Shown here: positions 34,137-46,508 of the stretch, in pieces
How the letters are laid out: every line of letters starts with the position of its first letter
Position numbering within the stretch: the first letter of the stretch is position 1
Source of the DNA: Ophiura sarsii
Taxonomy: Eukaryota; Echinodermata; Ophiuroidea; Amphilepidida; Ophiuridae
Assembly (NCBI GenBank): GCA_035610835.1
Contig: CM069455.1
Coordinates: forward strand, 44,136,928 to 44,200,927
DNA: 64,000 nt
Direction: 5' to 3'
Made by a program: the position numbers and the translations under genes
Notes under the pieces: model-generated
What the model was told of the DNA's origin: nothing
Database searches by the model: none
What the model saw: only the letters and a program-made list of their open reading frames with translations

Positions 34137-34444
34137 TTTGATACATTCTTCATCAACAAAGGCAACCAGTGCAGTTTGTTTTTAGTCATCTTAAAACGGT
34201 ACAACAATGCGAAACTGATCATGGAAAATTGTAAACAAACGTACGCAGCACCGCAGTCGAATCTAAGACGAATAAAATGTGAAATGTCAAAGGTCAGCTG
34301 TCAATCATCGCGTAAATACAGTGTGTTCAAAACGAAATTGCCGTATTATTATGTTTCGTCATCGGGGCGATTTGGATGTTTTAAACGGGTCACAGAATGC
34401 GAATCGCTTGACTAGTGACCCATGGGGGGTGACTTCACCAAAAA

Positions 34445-34496
34445 AAGACCATGCCCCAGGCAAAGTTGTAACTATGCCTGGGGCATAGTTGTTTTT
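34445..34496. repeat. Short hairpin CATGCCCCAGGC
   Basis: ATGCCCCAGGCAAAGTTG is followed by CTATGCCTGGGGCAT, giving an 11-12-bp stem with a small loop. Isolated; role unknown. Confidence 0.6.
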
Positions 34497-35157
34497 CATG
34501 ACGCCCTGTTGAAACTGAAGGCATAGCTTGATTATCCCCTAACTTTTTAACCAAAAAAAAATGACAGTAATCTATGTATGCGGTATATAATATGTTTTAA
34601 TAGTAAAGTTCTGTTTTGTAATGGAAAATACAGTCAAAACATATTTGAGTCAAGGAAAAACATTTCGGATATGTCAAACTTCATTTAAGAGAAAAAAATA
34701 TGTGTTAAAATTGGAAAAATATCACATATTATAGCTTTTAATATGATTCAATTGCTCTTATACTTACCCCATTGGTAAGAGCCCCTTGTTGCGTCACATT
34801 GAGCTTGGTTACTTTTCTCGCCGGCCGGAAATGTGTTAATAGCGAATTGTTTACCCTTACTCAAAAAAGGGAGTTTTGTCAACATAGTAGATATTACATT
34901 TACTGGCCCGATGTGAACATTTATTCAACTCTAATATCAAAATACAGGTCAAGAAATAAATGAGAGGCTAAGATCACAAGGCGTATATCATTCACATGGA
35001 GATAAAGGTAGCTAACTTGTAAGCATCACATCAAGGTTATTATAATCTTTAAACTTGACTCGTTAATAATGATGTTTTCAAAGCTTTTATAATTATCTAA
35101 CTTGTTACTCCGATTGGAATCATATTTAAATGTCTCTATTTTTTATCTTAATTACAG

Positions 35158-35299
35158 ATGTTCTCCAAATGGTAACTTCAAGAACTACATTAGGATCTCA
35201 TTCAGTTACTACAGCAAAGAGGAACTCGTCAATGCGGTCATTAAACTTTCCAACGCTACGACCAAGATGTTAGAACAGGGAAAATCTCTGTACATTTAG
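35158..35299 (+). CDS. Aminotransferase gene A, last exon with stop
   Basis: After TTAATTACAG the exon completes the split codon and reads CSPNGNFKNYIRISFSYYSK, then EELVNAVIKLSNATTKMLEQ and a short tail, ending at TAG (35297-35299). The arginine in NYIRISF corresponds to the conserved substrate-carboxylate-binding Arg of the family, and SYYS-EELV is the usual C-terminal helix start. The reading frame joins without correction to the exon ending at 31977 across a 3180-bp intron. The open frame that starts at 35102 is an artefact of reading into the intron. Confidence 0.85.
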
Positions 35300-35365
35300 G
35301 GTAATCGCCCCAAACATACCGCGAAGTCCTCAACGGACACCCGTAAGGTGTTATGGGGTTGGTCA

Positions 35366-35372
35366 AATAAAA
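35366..35372 (+). promoter_or_regulatory. Candidate polyadenylation signal of gene A
   Basis: AATAAA occurs about 67 bases after the stop codon, and a second (GAATAAAAG) at about 35418. Position and strand fit the end of gene A. There is no direct evidence of use. Confidence 0.5.
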
Positions 35373-35379
35373 TATTAGA

Positions 35380-36150
35380 ATGGTAGGGTAAAGCTAGACA
35401 ATTCCGCAACATTCCAGAATAAAAGCAACACCCATAAATGAATTGGTCGAGTTGTTGATAAATGTCTCTTCTTTAGTTTTAGGTATTGCATTTGGAACAT
35501 ATTTAGGCAATTGCATCGCTATGACAAAACATATTAATATTATTTGATTTAATACTGTATTGGTATGTTATCGAATACATTGTTTTGATTGTTTTCGTTT
35601 TCGTTTTTGTATTTAAGTGTCAAACAAAGAATCACAGTATTAGTCTAGACATATAGATTTAGATTCATATTATTTTCGGTATTAGGAAAACATAATGCAT
35701 ACATTATTTTTAAACATATTCTATATATTATGTGAAAAGAACTATTCTTTTCTGGATGGTAAAGTAAAACACTTAGATAAATAAATGTCAGTGTCAGATT
35801 CCGCGGTTTAAAAGGTATTAATTTTGTTGTAAGTGCTTGATGTTTGGCTCTGATAGAATGGTGACTCTGTCATTTGTTTATATATAATTATTATTCAAAT
35901 ATTGTGGATTTTTTTTCCAAACGCATTGTCATTTAACGCAGACTAAAATGTAAATTATTTTTGATACATATTATTTTGTGAAGTTTTATACATCAAACAT
36001 CTGACCAGGAGCAGAACAGTCAAACGAGGAGTGCTCAAATTATTTGACAGGTGCAGTTATTAGTTGGAATCATTAAATTGATGACGCATCGGTGGTATTA
36101 CATAGTAACCTGTATAATATATATCACTATGTTAAAACGAGATTTGGAAA
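35380..36150. other. No gene recognised
   Basis: AT-rich sequence downstream of gene A. The open frame 36051-36341 reads through repetitive GTATC/GATAC sequence and is not supported. Confidence 0.45.
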
Positions 36151-36154
36151 ACAG

Positions 36155-36290
36155 TGTACTTTCGGTACTAGATACTGGTATACCAGTATCGCGTTCAGTA
36201 TCGTCCGATTGTACCAGTATCGAACAATACTGGGTGTTCCAGTATCCGGAACCTTTTAAGGTAAGGTCCCGGATACTGGAACACAGTACA
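36155..36290. repeat. Inverted repeats of CCAGTATC/GATACTGG
   Basis: GTGTTCCAGTATCCGGAACC (about 36232) pairs with GGTCCCGGATACTGGAACAC (about 36266-36285), and the word pair GATACTGG/CCAGTATC recurs upstream (36173-36225). A compact imperfect foldback. Confidence 0.65.
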
Positions 36291-36447
36291 TATTTTCAAG
36301 ATTTATCTAGGCTTTTCGTACACCAAATCAATTTTGATTAGTGATTCGTATTAAACCAATTATTCAAGTTTTGGCTTTGGGAATAATTACGAAATTAATA
36401 TTTAAAAACACTTGGTTATACATCACATCACAAAGCTGATAAAGCGT

Positions 36448-36630
36448 CACTAAGTAAAACCACCGATCATACGTCACTATGCAATACCACCGACCAAACG
36501 TCAATATGTAATACCAGCGACCATATGTCTCTATATAATACCACTGACAATACGTCATTGCATAATCACCACCGACCATACGTCACTACGTAATACCACC
36601 GACCATACGTCACTATGTAATATCAATGAC
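36448..36630. repeat. Tandem repeat, about 31-bp unit, six copies
   Basis: ACCACCGACCATACGTCACTATGTAAT and its variants repeat at about 31-bp spacing. The minus-strand frame 36579-36364 reads the repeat as RWYYIVTYG-like blocks and is not a gene. Confidence 0.8.
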
Positions 36631-37738
36631 GAAATGAAAAGTGTATTATTTAGAAGAATTATAATTATGTGTAAAATCCAGTTATTCGTTACTTTATAAC
36701 ATGAGGATGGTTTCACATGAGAAGACATATTTCGTCACGTAATTTTGCCCTGGCCATACAATTAAACTATAAAATCAATATATATAGTACAGGAGTTAAG
36801 GGAAACTCAATTGGCTAAATATTTCACTATAATCAAAACATGTTTTAGATCATTTTAAACCAATACCTCGTGGACTATGCGACATCTGTAATGGATCCAT
36901 TTGATGGTTAATAAAAGCCCAGTAGTTGCTGAGATATTATTTCACTAAAGACTGTTGTGGAAAGAAATGCAATAATTGTTATCGGTACATGATATCACGG
37001 GTTAAATGCATAAAATATTACTCTGTACACTATGCACACTGCATGCGTGATGGACATGTGGCAGAAATACATTGAGACTGACAAACACCAGGAGAAATAA
37101 ACAGATACGCCCTCAAATAAAGGCAAAGGTCCACTCTGGCTAGTTCACCCAGGGTAAACTGGCTTACACCTGTTCATTTGATGACATATGGAATAGAGTT
37201 AAGATCGAGAAATCTCAATATTGAAATATTCCCAAATGATCTAGCTGTTAAGAGTGGACCTAAGGGTTAAAGAAATTAATTTGATAATTTTCCAAATAAT
37301 CCGAAATTAGGACACAGCATGTGCAATGTGCCCAGACTTATTTTTCGGGTACAATATCAATTTTTAAGCTACGTATAAGATCCATGTCACAAACCGGTTA
37401 ATCCGCAACAATTGACGACACAAACGTCGTTCTCGTTGAAATCGCAAGGAAAAAACTCTCTTTTTTCTGCTGATTTAGTCTCAAATTAAGGGTAGCATGA
37501 TCTATTTGTTCGGGCACATAGCTGTAGTATGCCTATTAATGCTTTAACCTGGATACAATTTCATCGGTGTGGCATGTCAAGTCTGACACCACAGGTATTT
37601 AGTTTACACCTGAAACACAAAGAGTTCCTGAGAATGTTCCTGAAAAATAATCAATGCGTAATCTTACACTAAAGCAAGGATATTCCATTGAAACCCAATT
37701 TTAGTGCAACACATTTGTTGGTAGTTGTGGTCGATTAA
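36631..37738. other. No gene; possible small MITE at 37126-37261
   Basis: AGGTCCACTCT at 37126-37136 is matched by AGAGTGGACCT at about 37251-37261, giving a candidate 136-bp inverted-repeat element. The rest of the stretch holds no recognisable exon. Confidence 0.45.
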
Positions 37739-38088
37739 AGGTAGATGACCCGATCACATTTTCATAGCACAGATTTTTCTCAAACATATGGAGATTTTCA
37801 TATCATATGAAAGATCATATTTTTCTGATTAACATACTGAAATTTGACGGTCCAAATCAGTATGATTACGAATAAATCGGTGAAATAACATCGAATTACC
37901 GCGAAAAGTGGTAACCACCAATATAGTTTGTGTACAATTCAATGGGCACATTTCACGGCATCTTGTGCGTCTAAAATAAGAAACCATTAGAGTTATGCAA
38001 CTCAAACTTTGGAATACGACTTTTTTGAGGATGACCTTTCATGTCGAATAGAAAACTTCAAGTTGAAAATTGGAACATCTACCTTTAA
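37735..38088. mobile_element. 346-bp MITE with TTAA target duplication and AGGTAGATG ends
   Basis: TTAA-AGGTAGATG at 37735-37747 and CATCTACCT-TTAA at about 38076-38088. The terminal inverted repeat is only about 9 bp, but the TTAA duplication is exact. The right interior (ACCATTAGAGTTATGCAACT) recurs at about 53795-53830, so the family is dispersed. Confidence 0.7.
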
Positions 38089-38104
38089 ACAATCATAACA
38101 TCAA

Positions 38105-38745
38105 CAATATTCACTCGATTTTGATCAATGAGGTATCAAACTACAAAGAAGAAATTTGCTCATGAAATGTAGCCTCAGATTGTTCGTTTATCGATTACTG
38201 ATTTTGGACTAGCCAAAACCAAAGCACCTGGTCAGGGACTTTTTATGGTAGGTGTATACCAAACCTGTTACTGACAAGGAGAGTGGTGCTTGAGAATACG
38301 ACAACCTGTGATGGTAAAGTAGAAGAAACCTGTTGGAAATGCTTTTGAATAGCATGCAATGATTTACGGAATGCCACAATGAATATGGCATGCTTTAGGT
38401 GCGTTTCTTCCGTGTTATCGACATTATTTGCCTCTCAACATTATTTGAACTGGACGATACACTGGGGCAACACTATGTTTACGTTAAATGTATAATACAT
38501 AGATATGACTAATTTAGTTTGTCATCCCAAATTCCCTCGTATAAGTGTTTACACTACAACATGACATAGGTTCGCTTGATTATAAAACACTATTGGATGG
38601 TGTAACGTGTCTAATCGATTTTGTTGAACGATGTATCAAACTGCGGAGAAGAAATTTAATCATTAAATGTATATCTCAGATTCTTGGTACCGATTATATA
38701 TTTTGAATTAGGGACTTTATGTGCTAGGTGTACGTTAGTGAACCG
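38105..38745. repeat. Diverged direct duplication
   Basis: 38128-38245 (AATGAGGTATCAAACTACAA, GAAGAAATTTGCTCATGAAA) is repeated in diverged form at about 38630-38735 (GATGTATCAAACTGCGGAGA, AGAAATTTAATCATTAAATG). No coding content. Confidence 0.55.
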
Positions 38746-39656
38746 TTCACTCACCTAAACTGTGGCAGGGTATCCGAACGTTAAGCGCGCTCTAAATATG
38801 ACGATGGAACACTATATTATAACGCTTGTCTAAATGGTATCGTACTCTAAGGGACCGCTCATTGTTTCTACCAGAGGGGGAACCAGTAGCTGGGAGAAAG
38901 CATCAACCAACAAACCATGACCTCCCCTTCCCTAGAAAGTTATGACCCACCTCTCTGGAATGTAGAAACAAATTATGTCACCCTTTTTTTTAACACACTC
39001 ACACACCCTGGCCTACAAATGCAATAAATAAGCATACACAATTGAAGGGGTGGGTGCAATAACTTAACACTTTAACTTAGCACTTTATTTCACCCACCCC
39101 TTCAACTATGAATTTTTGAGAATACTATACAAATATACAACACTTATATTATTATAACACTATTTTTGATATTTTTGGAGTAGTGTATAATTTCAGACAG
39201 TACTTTTGTATTTTTATGTTGTCCTTGGCATAGTTACAGCGTGGGCATGGTTACAGCGTGGGCATGGTGTCAGCGTGGGCGTGGTGTCAGCGTGGGCATG
39301 CTGTCATCGTGGGCATGCTGCCAGCGTGGGCATGCTGTCAGCGTAAATAGGTGTCAGCGAGACAAAATTACTTATCTGTAACTTCCTTGAGATAGGATTG
39401 GGTCCTGGTGTGAAGGAAACTTATCTTGATAAGTCCCGTTTGACTATTCAGGATTAGGAAAATTTACTTCGGCCCCTTTCATCACTGGAATTGGTTACTA
39501 ACCATTTCCTACAACTACCTCATAAACTAGAAAGCGTATTCTAGAAGTTGTTCAATCTAAGGGGATCGTTGCACTTGATGTCCTCGACATCATGCAGAAA
39601 AGCCTCAAACAATCAGGCACAAGACAAATGTGGCACCAAAGTGTCCACTTGTACAG
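38746..39656. repeat. No gene; short inverted repeat and an 18-bp tandem array
   Basis: TTGAAGGGGTGGGTG (about 39042) pairs with CACCCACCCCTTCAA (about 39096). At 39229-39358 the 18-bp unit CAGCGTGGGCATGNTGT repeats seven to eight times with few variants. No exon is recognised. Confidence 0.65.
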
Positions 39657-40183
39657 TAAATCATAATCGACACAGGGATGGTTAAGTCCCGGATTATCTC
39701 CATTGAAATGTTGTGCGGAGCTTATCTATGTCTGTTTCGCGAACACCTGTATGACTAGCTTCTTTTAAAAGCCTGGTAAACAGAACGGGTAGTGATAGTC
39801 TATTGCGGCAACTACAGTATCTAATGCTAGCTAACGGGATACATAAAATGAGTTTGATAAAAAAAACCGGTGAAAGTTAAGATACTTCTAATATTTGAAA
39901 CATAACAATTTAATACACGCATTCACCGATGCGATAGATGTTACGCTATTAGTGAAGTTTATAGGCACATATTTCACCCAGTTTTCTATTACACGTAAAC
40001 TCGAACCGATGATGAGCGCGATGCATCTGAGAACGAGAGTGGCGTATTATTTATGGATATTAAGAAGTTATTTTAAGACAGGGCGAAAGGCTATATCGGC
40101 TTTTGTGTTGAGCGACCTTGGTCCGAAACACACATAACTTTAAACAAAACACCCACTTAACCATCCCTGTGTCGATTATCTAT
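39657..40183. mobile_element. Candidate 0.53 kb inverted-repeat element
   Basis: ATAATCGACACAGGGATGGT at about 39663 is matched by ACCATCCCTGTGTCGATTAT at about 40160-40180, a 24-bp inverted pair 0.5 kb apart. The open frames between and beyond (39895-40137 and 40118-40498) show no recognisable domain. Confidence 0.5.
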
Positions 40184-40679
40184 GAATACATGTCTAACCA
40201 CCTTTCCTTTCATTATTATCTATTGTCTTTATATTGTTGCATCAGCCCTTTATTTTGTAGGAAGAGGTCGCCATTCTGGTCACGGCGTATGAACAACCCG
40301 TTATCTAGCCAAGAGACCATTATTAGACAAAGGTTTTTGATAATGTCCTCTAGCTCACATAACGTCGTCTGTCCTATAGTAACCTCTTCCAAAAATATTG
40401 AGCAGATGAACAACAAAAAAGACAATAGAAACAATGAAAAGAAAAGTGGATTACCTACGAAAAGTAGCATCACCTATTGGATTAACACTTCCGAGTAAAC
40501 ATCACATTAACCGATTTAAGTAGGCCTAGCAAAAGTAACACGATCAATAGTTTTTCAATTGTGGATGAATTCCTGATCGTGAAGTAGGCTTAATCTTCAA
40601 TGATTGTGTTATAATGCACATCTGAAGGCACAATCAAATATTAGTGTTTTAATACTGAAAGGATAGTGTTAACTGTTAA
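40184..40679. other. No recognised gene; 126-codon frame of unknown nature
   Basis: A 126-codon + frame spans 40118-40498. It starts inside the inverted repeat, has no recognisable motif, and its second half is rich in Lys, Asn and Ser. Its composition looks like translated AT-rich DNA. Probably not a gene. Confidence 0.35.
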
Positions 40680-41527
40680 CCCTTTTAATATGAAATTTAT
40701 CAAGCGCTGGAACGTTTGAACTATTAATGTGATATTTAATAAATGAAAATACATTTTTGGAAATGAAATGAGTCAGATAATCCATTTTGGTACTAAAATG
40801 CTGATTTTTACATTTTTAAATCATTTCAAGACTAAACATTTGCATGTAAAAATAAACCAGAAGAGAAGTAGGGACGCACCATTCGATACTCAGGGGAGGG
40901 GGGGGGGGGGGGGGGGGGGGGGTGGAAGTTTAAAAAAAGAACTTTGCCCACTATCCAGGAGAAAAAACAACTTTGCCCACCAACCAGGAAGAAAAGAAAG
41001 ATGACCCACTGCTGATTTTAAAAAAAGATGACTCGCCCAACTCAATGGTAAGAAAAACAATAAAACCTAAAAAAAAATAAAAATTGCAGCCTTTGCCCAA
41101 AAAAATGCCAAAATTGTGATTTTTTTAAACCTCCAAAATCACATTTCTTGGGTCAAAAGTTTAAAAAAAATAAACACTTTTTAATGTAACAACTAAAAAA
41201 TGTTCCAGAGAACATGTCTTACGATGAATTTGGTACAATTTCAGCATATTTTGTTTGACCCAAAATGTAATAGTATGATCAATCAATTTTGGGCATTTTT
41301 TATTCAAAAATAATTTTGTTAGCTTGCCCCAAATGAATTTGGTCAAACAAAATATTTTGGGTGATTTCTTCAACAAAAGCAACATTTTTGGTCAAAATTG
41401 ATGCAAACAATTGATTCTCTGACCCAAATGCTTTCCAAAAATGGATACTTTTATATGCGTTTGATAATAGTTCAAAAATTACAGCACTCGATAAATTCAA
41501 CAAATCCCATCAAAAACTTCCTTGAGC
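40680..41527. mobile_element. Decayed relative of the 1624-2327 palindrome
   Basis: The left end has TATGAAATTTATCAAGCGCT and AAATGAAATGAGTCAGATAA. The right end has the inverse theme (TTACAGCACTCGATAAATTC, ending CTTCCTTGAG). The inner arms, rich in TTTTTGGTCAAA and TTGGGCATT, pair weakly. It contains a poly(G) tract (about 40897-40922). An old, interrupted copy of the same foldback family. Confidence 0.6.
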
Positions 41528-42144
41528 AGATGATAAAAAGGCCAAAAGGTGAGAAAAAAGGGGGAAAATCAGAAAAAAATCACATGTTGGCAATTTTTGG
41601 TCAAAACTTCAAAAAAATACAGCTTTAGAAGAAAAAACAAGAACATTGGCACTATATTAGTGTCTTAATAGTATAATCAAGCAATTTTGGGCATTACTCA
41701 AAAAAAAATGTTGTTAGTGTTTGCTTGTCCCATATACATTTGGTCACAAAAGTGTATTTTTGTGATTTTCTCAACCCCAAAAAACAATTTTGGTCAAAAA
41801 TGACGCAAAAAATGGATTCTCTCGACCCAAATCCCTTCCAAAAGAAGGTATATGCATTTGATTAATTTGATTAATAGTTAAATAATTACAGCGTTCACAA
41901 ATTTCACAAAATTACTTCCTTGAGGGGGGGGGGGGGGGGGGGGGGGGGGAGGGGGGGGGGGGCTGTCAACCCTCACAACAAATCTCACAATCTATACGCA
42001 GCTGAACTTGATTCTGAAATTATTCGCATTGAAATTTGATATAGAGGGCCTTACAAATCATCATGTATTACCTGCCATGGTATAACATAATAATGTAATT
42101 GTATGATACAAAATCATAGATCACTCACGTTCTGTAGTTTCTTG

Positions 42145-42426
42145 TCAACAATCGCATGTAGGCCTATATAAAGGCATTTTCCAAGTATATCCAAACATAC
42201 AACGTGCGTATAATTCCTTGTTATCGGTGATGTTTTTTACACAAATCTTACAGTATTTAAAACTGTCATTGACATGCAATAGGCTTCTTAACTTGAGCAT
42301 TGCTTTGGTAATACACTCTATTCGAGATTGTAAATCTAACTGACTCCAAAATACAATGGTCGGATCAATACGACTAACGATTATGCTAAATTCGTTTATA
42401 TCAATTTTTAAATCAGTTAAATCCAT
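42145..42426 (-). other. Unknown 93-codon frame in the duplicated unit
   Basis: This frame starts MDLTDLKIDINEFSIIV and ends in a cysteine-containing tail (FKYCKICVKN further in). No family is recognised. The equivalent stretch in copy 2 (about 44003-44284) carries one-base indels that break it. Either it is a non-coding chance frame, or copy 2 holds sequencing errors. I do not assign a function. Confidence 0.2.
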
Positions 42427-42690
42427 GTGTGTACCACCTATAGTATTTCATGGTTTGCTAACTTCAAGGAGGTTGTATATTACGTCATGGGTATGAATCA
42501 CCAGACCAACATTATATATAGTCTCTTGCAAAGTTTAGCGATGTCAAAATTAGTATAACAGACACCTTCATGTTATTACTAGATCAATTGTACAATTTTG
42601 ATTATATAACTTACAAATTATCATCTTTATTTATTTGTACCGTTACCATGGTTACGGTGTATCAACATGTATGAAAGATAAAACACTCAT

Positions 42691-42768
42691 AGTAGACCAT
42701 CAGCAATAATAATGGTCGCCGGCGAGCCACTTTTGCCGGACGCCCATTATTATTGCTGATGGTCTACT
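42691..42768. repeat. Palindrome, copy 1
   Basis: AGTAGACCATCAGCAATAAT and its reverse complement flank a GC-rich centre (CGCCGGCGAGCC). The arms are 25 bp. An identical structure is at 44547-44624 in copy 2. Confidence 0.85.
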
Positions 42769-43459
42769 ACTCGTCCTTTATCTAATACGTAAACTTGCAA
42801 ATAGGTAGGTGTGTGCACTAGACCTAAACAAACCGTAAAAAACATGTTTATGTTACATGTACATGTACAGTACAAGTCACAAATTTATGGCTAAATTATG
42901 AGAGATTCACTTCAGCTTGTGAGTCGAGGCTTATTTTATGTAAACATGATGACGGGATAGCCTCACCCACAATTCATGCATTTTTAGTTCAGGGGTTTTC
43001 AGAAACTGATTGTTTTGTATCACTGATTATGTTTTAGATCAAATATAAAGATTCAAACCATGTAAAAACACTGTTGAGTAGAAGCCAATTGTATGCATTC
43101 ATGTAAATATCATTGTAAAATAATGATTTGCACGTGGTATGCAATTGTTTGATGTATTTTGTCGGTTGTCAGTTTTCAGAATTTTATTTTTAATGGAACC
43201 CTAGACGTTTAAAAAAATTGTTATCAAATCAAAAACAATATTTGAAATATTGGTACAAAAAAGTTATAACCCCCTTTAATATCCTAAAAAAAGTGATAAA
43301 CCCTCTTTTGATTTCTTTAAAAAGAAATTGTGCCGCTCCCTCCGGTAGAAATGATGAACGGTCCCAAACTGTGTGAGCCAGATGCAACTAAAGAAATCGT
43401 CGATTAATGCCATCATCATCTGCATATGCAATGTAAAATTAATTAAAACCATTCCAATT

Positions 43460-45315
43460 TCAAAACTTCAAAAAAATACAGCTTTAGAAGAAAAAACAAG
43501 AACATTGGCACTATATTAGTGTCTTAATAGTATAATCAAGCAATTTTGGGCATTACTCAAAAAAAAATGTTGTTAGTGTTTGCTTGTCCCATATACATTT
43601 GGTCACAAAAGTGTATTTTTGTGATTTTCTCAACCCCAAAAAACAATTTTGGTCAAAAATGACGCAAAAAATGGATTCTCTCGACCCAAATCCCTTCCAA
43701 AAGAAGTATATGCATTTGATTAATTGATTAATAGTTAAATAATTACAGCGTTCACAAATTTCACAAAATTACTTCCTTGAGGGGGGGGGGGGGGGTGGGG
43801 GGGGGGAGGGGGGGGGGGCTGTCAACCCTCACAACAAATCTCACAATCTATACGCAGCTGAACTTGATTCTGAAATTATTCGCATTGAAATTTGATATAG
43901 AGGGCCTTACAAATCATCATGTATTACCTGCCATGGTATAACATAATAATGTAATTGTATGATACAAAATCATAGATCACTCACGTTCTGTAGTTCTTGT
44001 CAACAATCGCATGTAGGCCTATATAAAGCATTTTCCAAGTATATCCAAACATACAACGTGCGTATAATTCCTTGTTATCGGTGATGTTTTTTTACACAAA
44101 TCTTACAGTATTTAAAACTGTCATTGACATGCAATAGGCTTCTTAACTTGAGCATTGCTTTGGTAATACACTCTATTCGAGATTGTAAATCTAACTGACT
44201 CCAAAATACAATGGTCGGATCAATACGACTTAACGATTATGCTAAATTCGTTTATATCAATTTTTAAATCAGTTAAATCCATGTGTGTACCACCTATAGT
44301 ATTTCATGGTTTGCTAACTTCAAGGAGGTTGTATATTACGTCATGGGTACGAATCACCAGACCAACATTATATATAGTCTCTTGCAAAGTTTAGCGATGT
44401 CAAAATTAGTATAACAGACACCTTCATGTTATTACTAGATCAATTGTACAATTTTGATTATATAACTTACAAATTATCATCTTTATTTATTTGTACCGTT
44501 ACCATGGTTACGGTGTATCAACATGTATGAAAGATAAAACACTCATAGTAGACCATCAGCAATAATAATGGTCGCCGGCGAGCCACTTTTGCCGGACGCC
44601 CATTATTATTGCTGATGGTCTACTACTCGTCCTTTATCTAATACGTAAACTTGCAAATAGGTAGGTGTGTGCACTAGACCTAAACAAACCGTAAAAAACA
44701 TGTTTATGTTACATGTACATGTACAGTACAAGTCACAAATTATGGCTAAATTATGAGAGATTCACTTCAGCTTGTGAGTCGAGGCTTATTTTATGTAAAC
44801 ATGATGACGGGATAGCCTCACCCACAATTCATGCATTTTTAGTTCAGGGGTTTTCAGAACTGATTGTTTTGTATCACTGATTATGTTTTAGATCAAATAT
44901 AAAGATTCAAACCATGTAAAAACACTGTTGAGTAGAAGCCAATTGTATGCATTCATGTAAATATCATTGTAAAATAATGATTTGCACGTGGTATGCAATT
45001 GTTTGATGTATTTTGTCGTTGTCAGTTTCAGAATTTTATTTTTAATGGAACCCTAGACGTTTAATAAAATTGTTATCAAATCAAAAACAATATTTGAAAT
45101 ATTGGTACAAAAAAGTTATAACCCCCTTTAATATCCTAAAAAAAGTGATAAACCCTCTTTTGATTTCTTTAAAAGAAATTGTGCCGCCCCCTCCGGTAGA
45201 AATGATGAACGGTCCTAACTGTGTGAGCCAGATGCAACTAAAGAAATCGTCGATTAATGCCATCATCATCTGCATATGCAATGTAAAATTAAATTAAAAC
45301 CATTCAAATTTCAAA
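43460..45315. repeat. 1.86 kb tandem duplication, copy 2
   Basis: Near-identical to 41601-43459, joined head to tail at a shared TCAAAACTTC word. It ends near ATTTCAAAG (45315). The poly(G) region (43782-43818) differs in length and contains a T interruption. The copy holds the palindrome at 44547-44624. The scattered single-base indels fit either young duplication or uncollapsed haplotypes and read error. Confidence 0.9.
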
Positions 45316-46358
45316 GTGAACAAGTTCAAACCTTTGTATCAATGTAACTCCTGAAGCTTTTGAGGCGTTGGTTCAATGACATTAGTCAATTATTTAAATA
45401 CAGATAACATGATGGTTCTAATAAAAGCCAATATAGCGTTTTTACGACCATATTTTTTGAGTATACATGTACGCCTTTTTATGCATTTATTTGATTTTAT
45501 TCGTTTATGATAAATATTCACGTGGAAATACACACAGCCTGGTACTGGATGCGTCGGATTGTTTGTGTTATATAATTCGGAAGGGCGATCTGTTCAGCAT
45601 ACATTCTATGATCGTTGGACTATCCGTAAATATCTAAATTACCCAACCAGCAGGTGTGGACGAACGAACGGTATGTGTACATGCTAGGTAAATGTTAGTA
45701 TTGCCACTAATAATTACATTAATGGTAATAAATAATAATAATACAATTAATACATAGGCATTAATACATTAATACTAAGCTTTATCGATAATAGAAATAT
45801 AAATTTAAAGATGTATGATATTTGTCTAAGAAAACCAATAAAGTGTGTTGGCGCAGTTTACTATGCCTATACTATTTTAAGTTTATGTTATTTTATATGT
45901 TTATATTATTTTTTTTAAATCCATTTGGTAGCTTTACAAGTCCTTTGAAATGTTACGTCTTTCGTAATCGGTTGACAATTGTGACACTGAATGGTGATAT
46001 TATGAAAGTGTCTGTCAGTAAAACAGCAACAAGTCGCGCTCTGCGCATGATATGCGCGATGCGTGCCTGGTGCCAAATCCGCGTGTGTGTGGGCCATAAC
46101 ATCGCACTTGGATTACTTTTGCCCGCGGAAAGATGAAAACCGATCATTTCTCGCCACTTTGGAACTCATTAAACTAGTTTAGGGTTTATCTTGTTCTTAT
46201 TTCACTTTGATTGGCATTGTTAACCCCTGCCCATTTGTGTTTATTGTTATGATTATTTTCTGACTTGCATTGAACTAACCGGCAATACCAATAGAATGTG
46301 TTTATTATTTTATTGTACTAGAACTACAACAAGCTGAATAATACCAGGTATTTCAATA
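45316..46358. promoter_or_regulatory. Upstream region of gene B, possible promoter
   Basis: No other gene is recognised. Around 46035-46110 the base composition becomes locally GC-rich and includes CTGCGCATGATATGCGCGAT (46041-46060), a partly palindromic word reminiscent of NRF1-type GCGCATGCGC sites. A polypyrimidine tract and TACTAG near 46300-46320 could be an acceptor of a 5' UTR intron. These are weak suggestions; the transcription start is unknown. Confidence 0.3.
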
Positions 46359-46508
46359 ATGGATCCAAAATGGGCTCCGAATTCTTATATTGAGGAGGCA
46401 TACTTTGGTCACGATGGTAATGTCACATCATTGGCACTGGGTGCTCCAGCAAAAACCTTGGTGCGTGAAGCTGTCCAGATAATGAAAGAAGCAGCGGCTG
46501 TAAGACTC
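46359..46508 (+). CDS. Gene B exon 1
   Basis: It encodes residues 1-50, starting ATGGATCCAAAATGG. An in-frame TGA lies eight codons upstream (46335-46337), which supports this ATG as the start. NVTSLALGAPAKTLVREAV is the usual N-terminal segment (LxxGxP) before the large domain. The donor GTAAGT follows at 46509, phase 0. Confidence 0.9.

Larger units (their letters stand above)
41601..43459. repeat. 1.86 kb tandem duplication, copy 1
   Basis: The segment starting TCAAAACTTCAAAAAAATAC is repeated immediately downstream at 43460. Copy 1 contains a roughly 37-base poly(G) run (41925-41962), a palindrome (42691-42768) and a 93-codon minus-strand frame (42426-42145) of unknown nature. The differences from copy 2 are mostly one-base indels, for example TTTCTTG against TTCTTG near 42139 and CAGAAACTG against CAGAACTG near 43001. 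Confidence 0.9.

Noticed and set aside
45822..46136. Plus-strand 104-codon frame upstream of gene B
   Set aside because: It begins with translated AT-rich DNA (Phe/Leu/Tyr-rich) and ends in the GC patch; there is no family match, and the opposite-strand frames are equally long.
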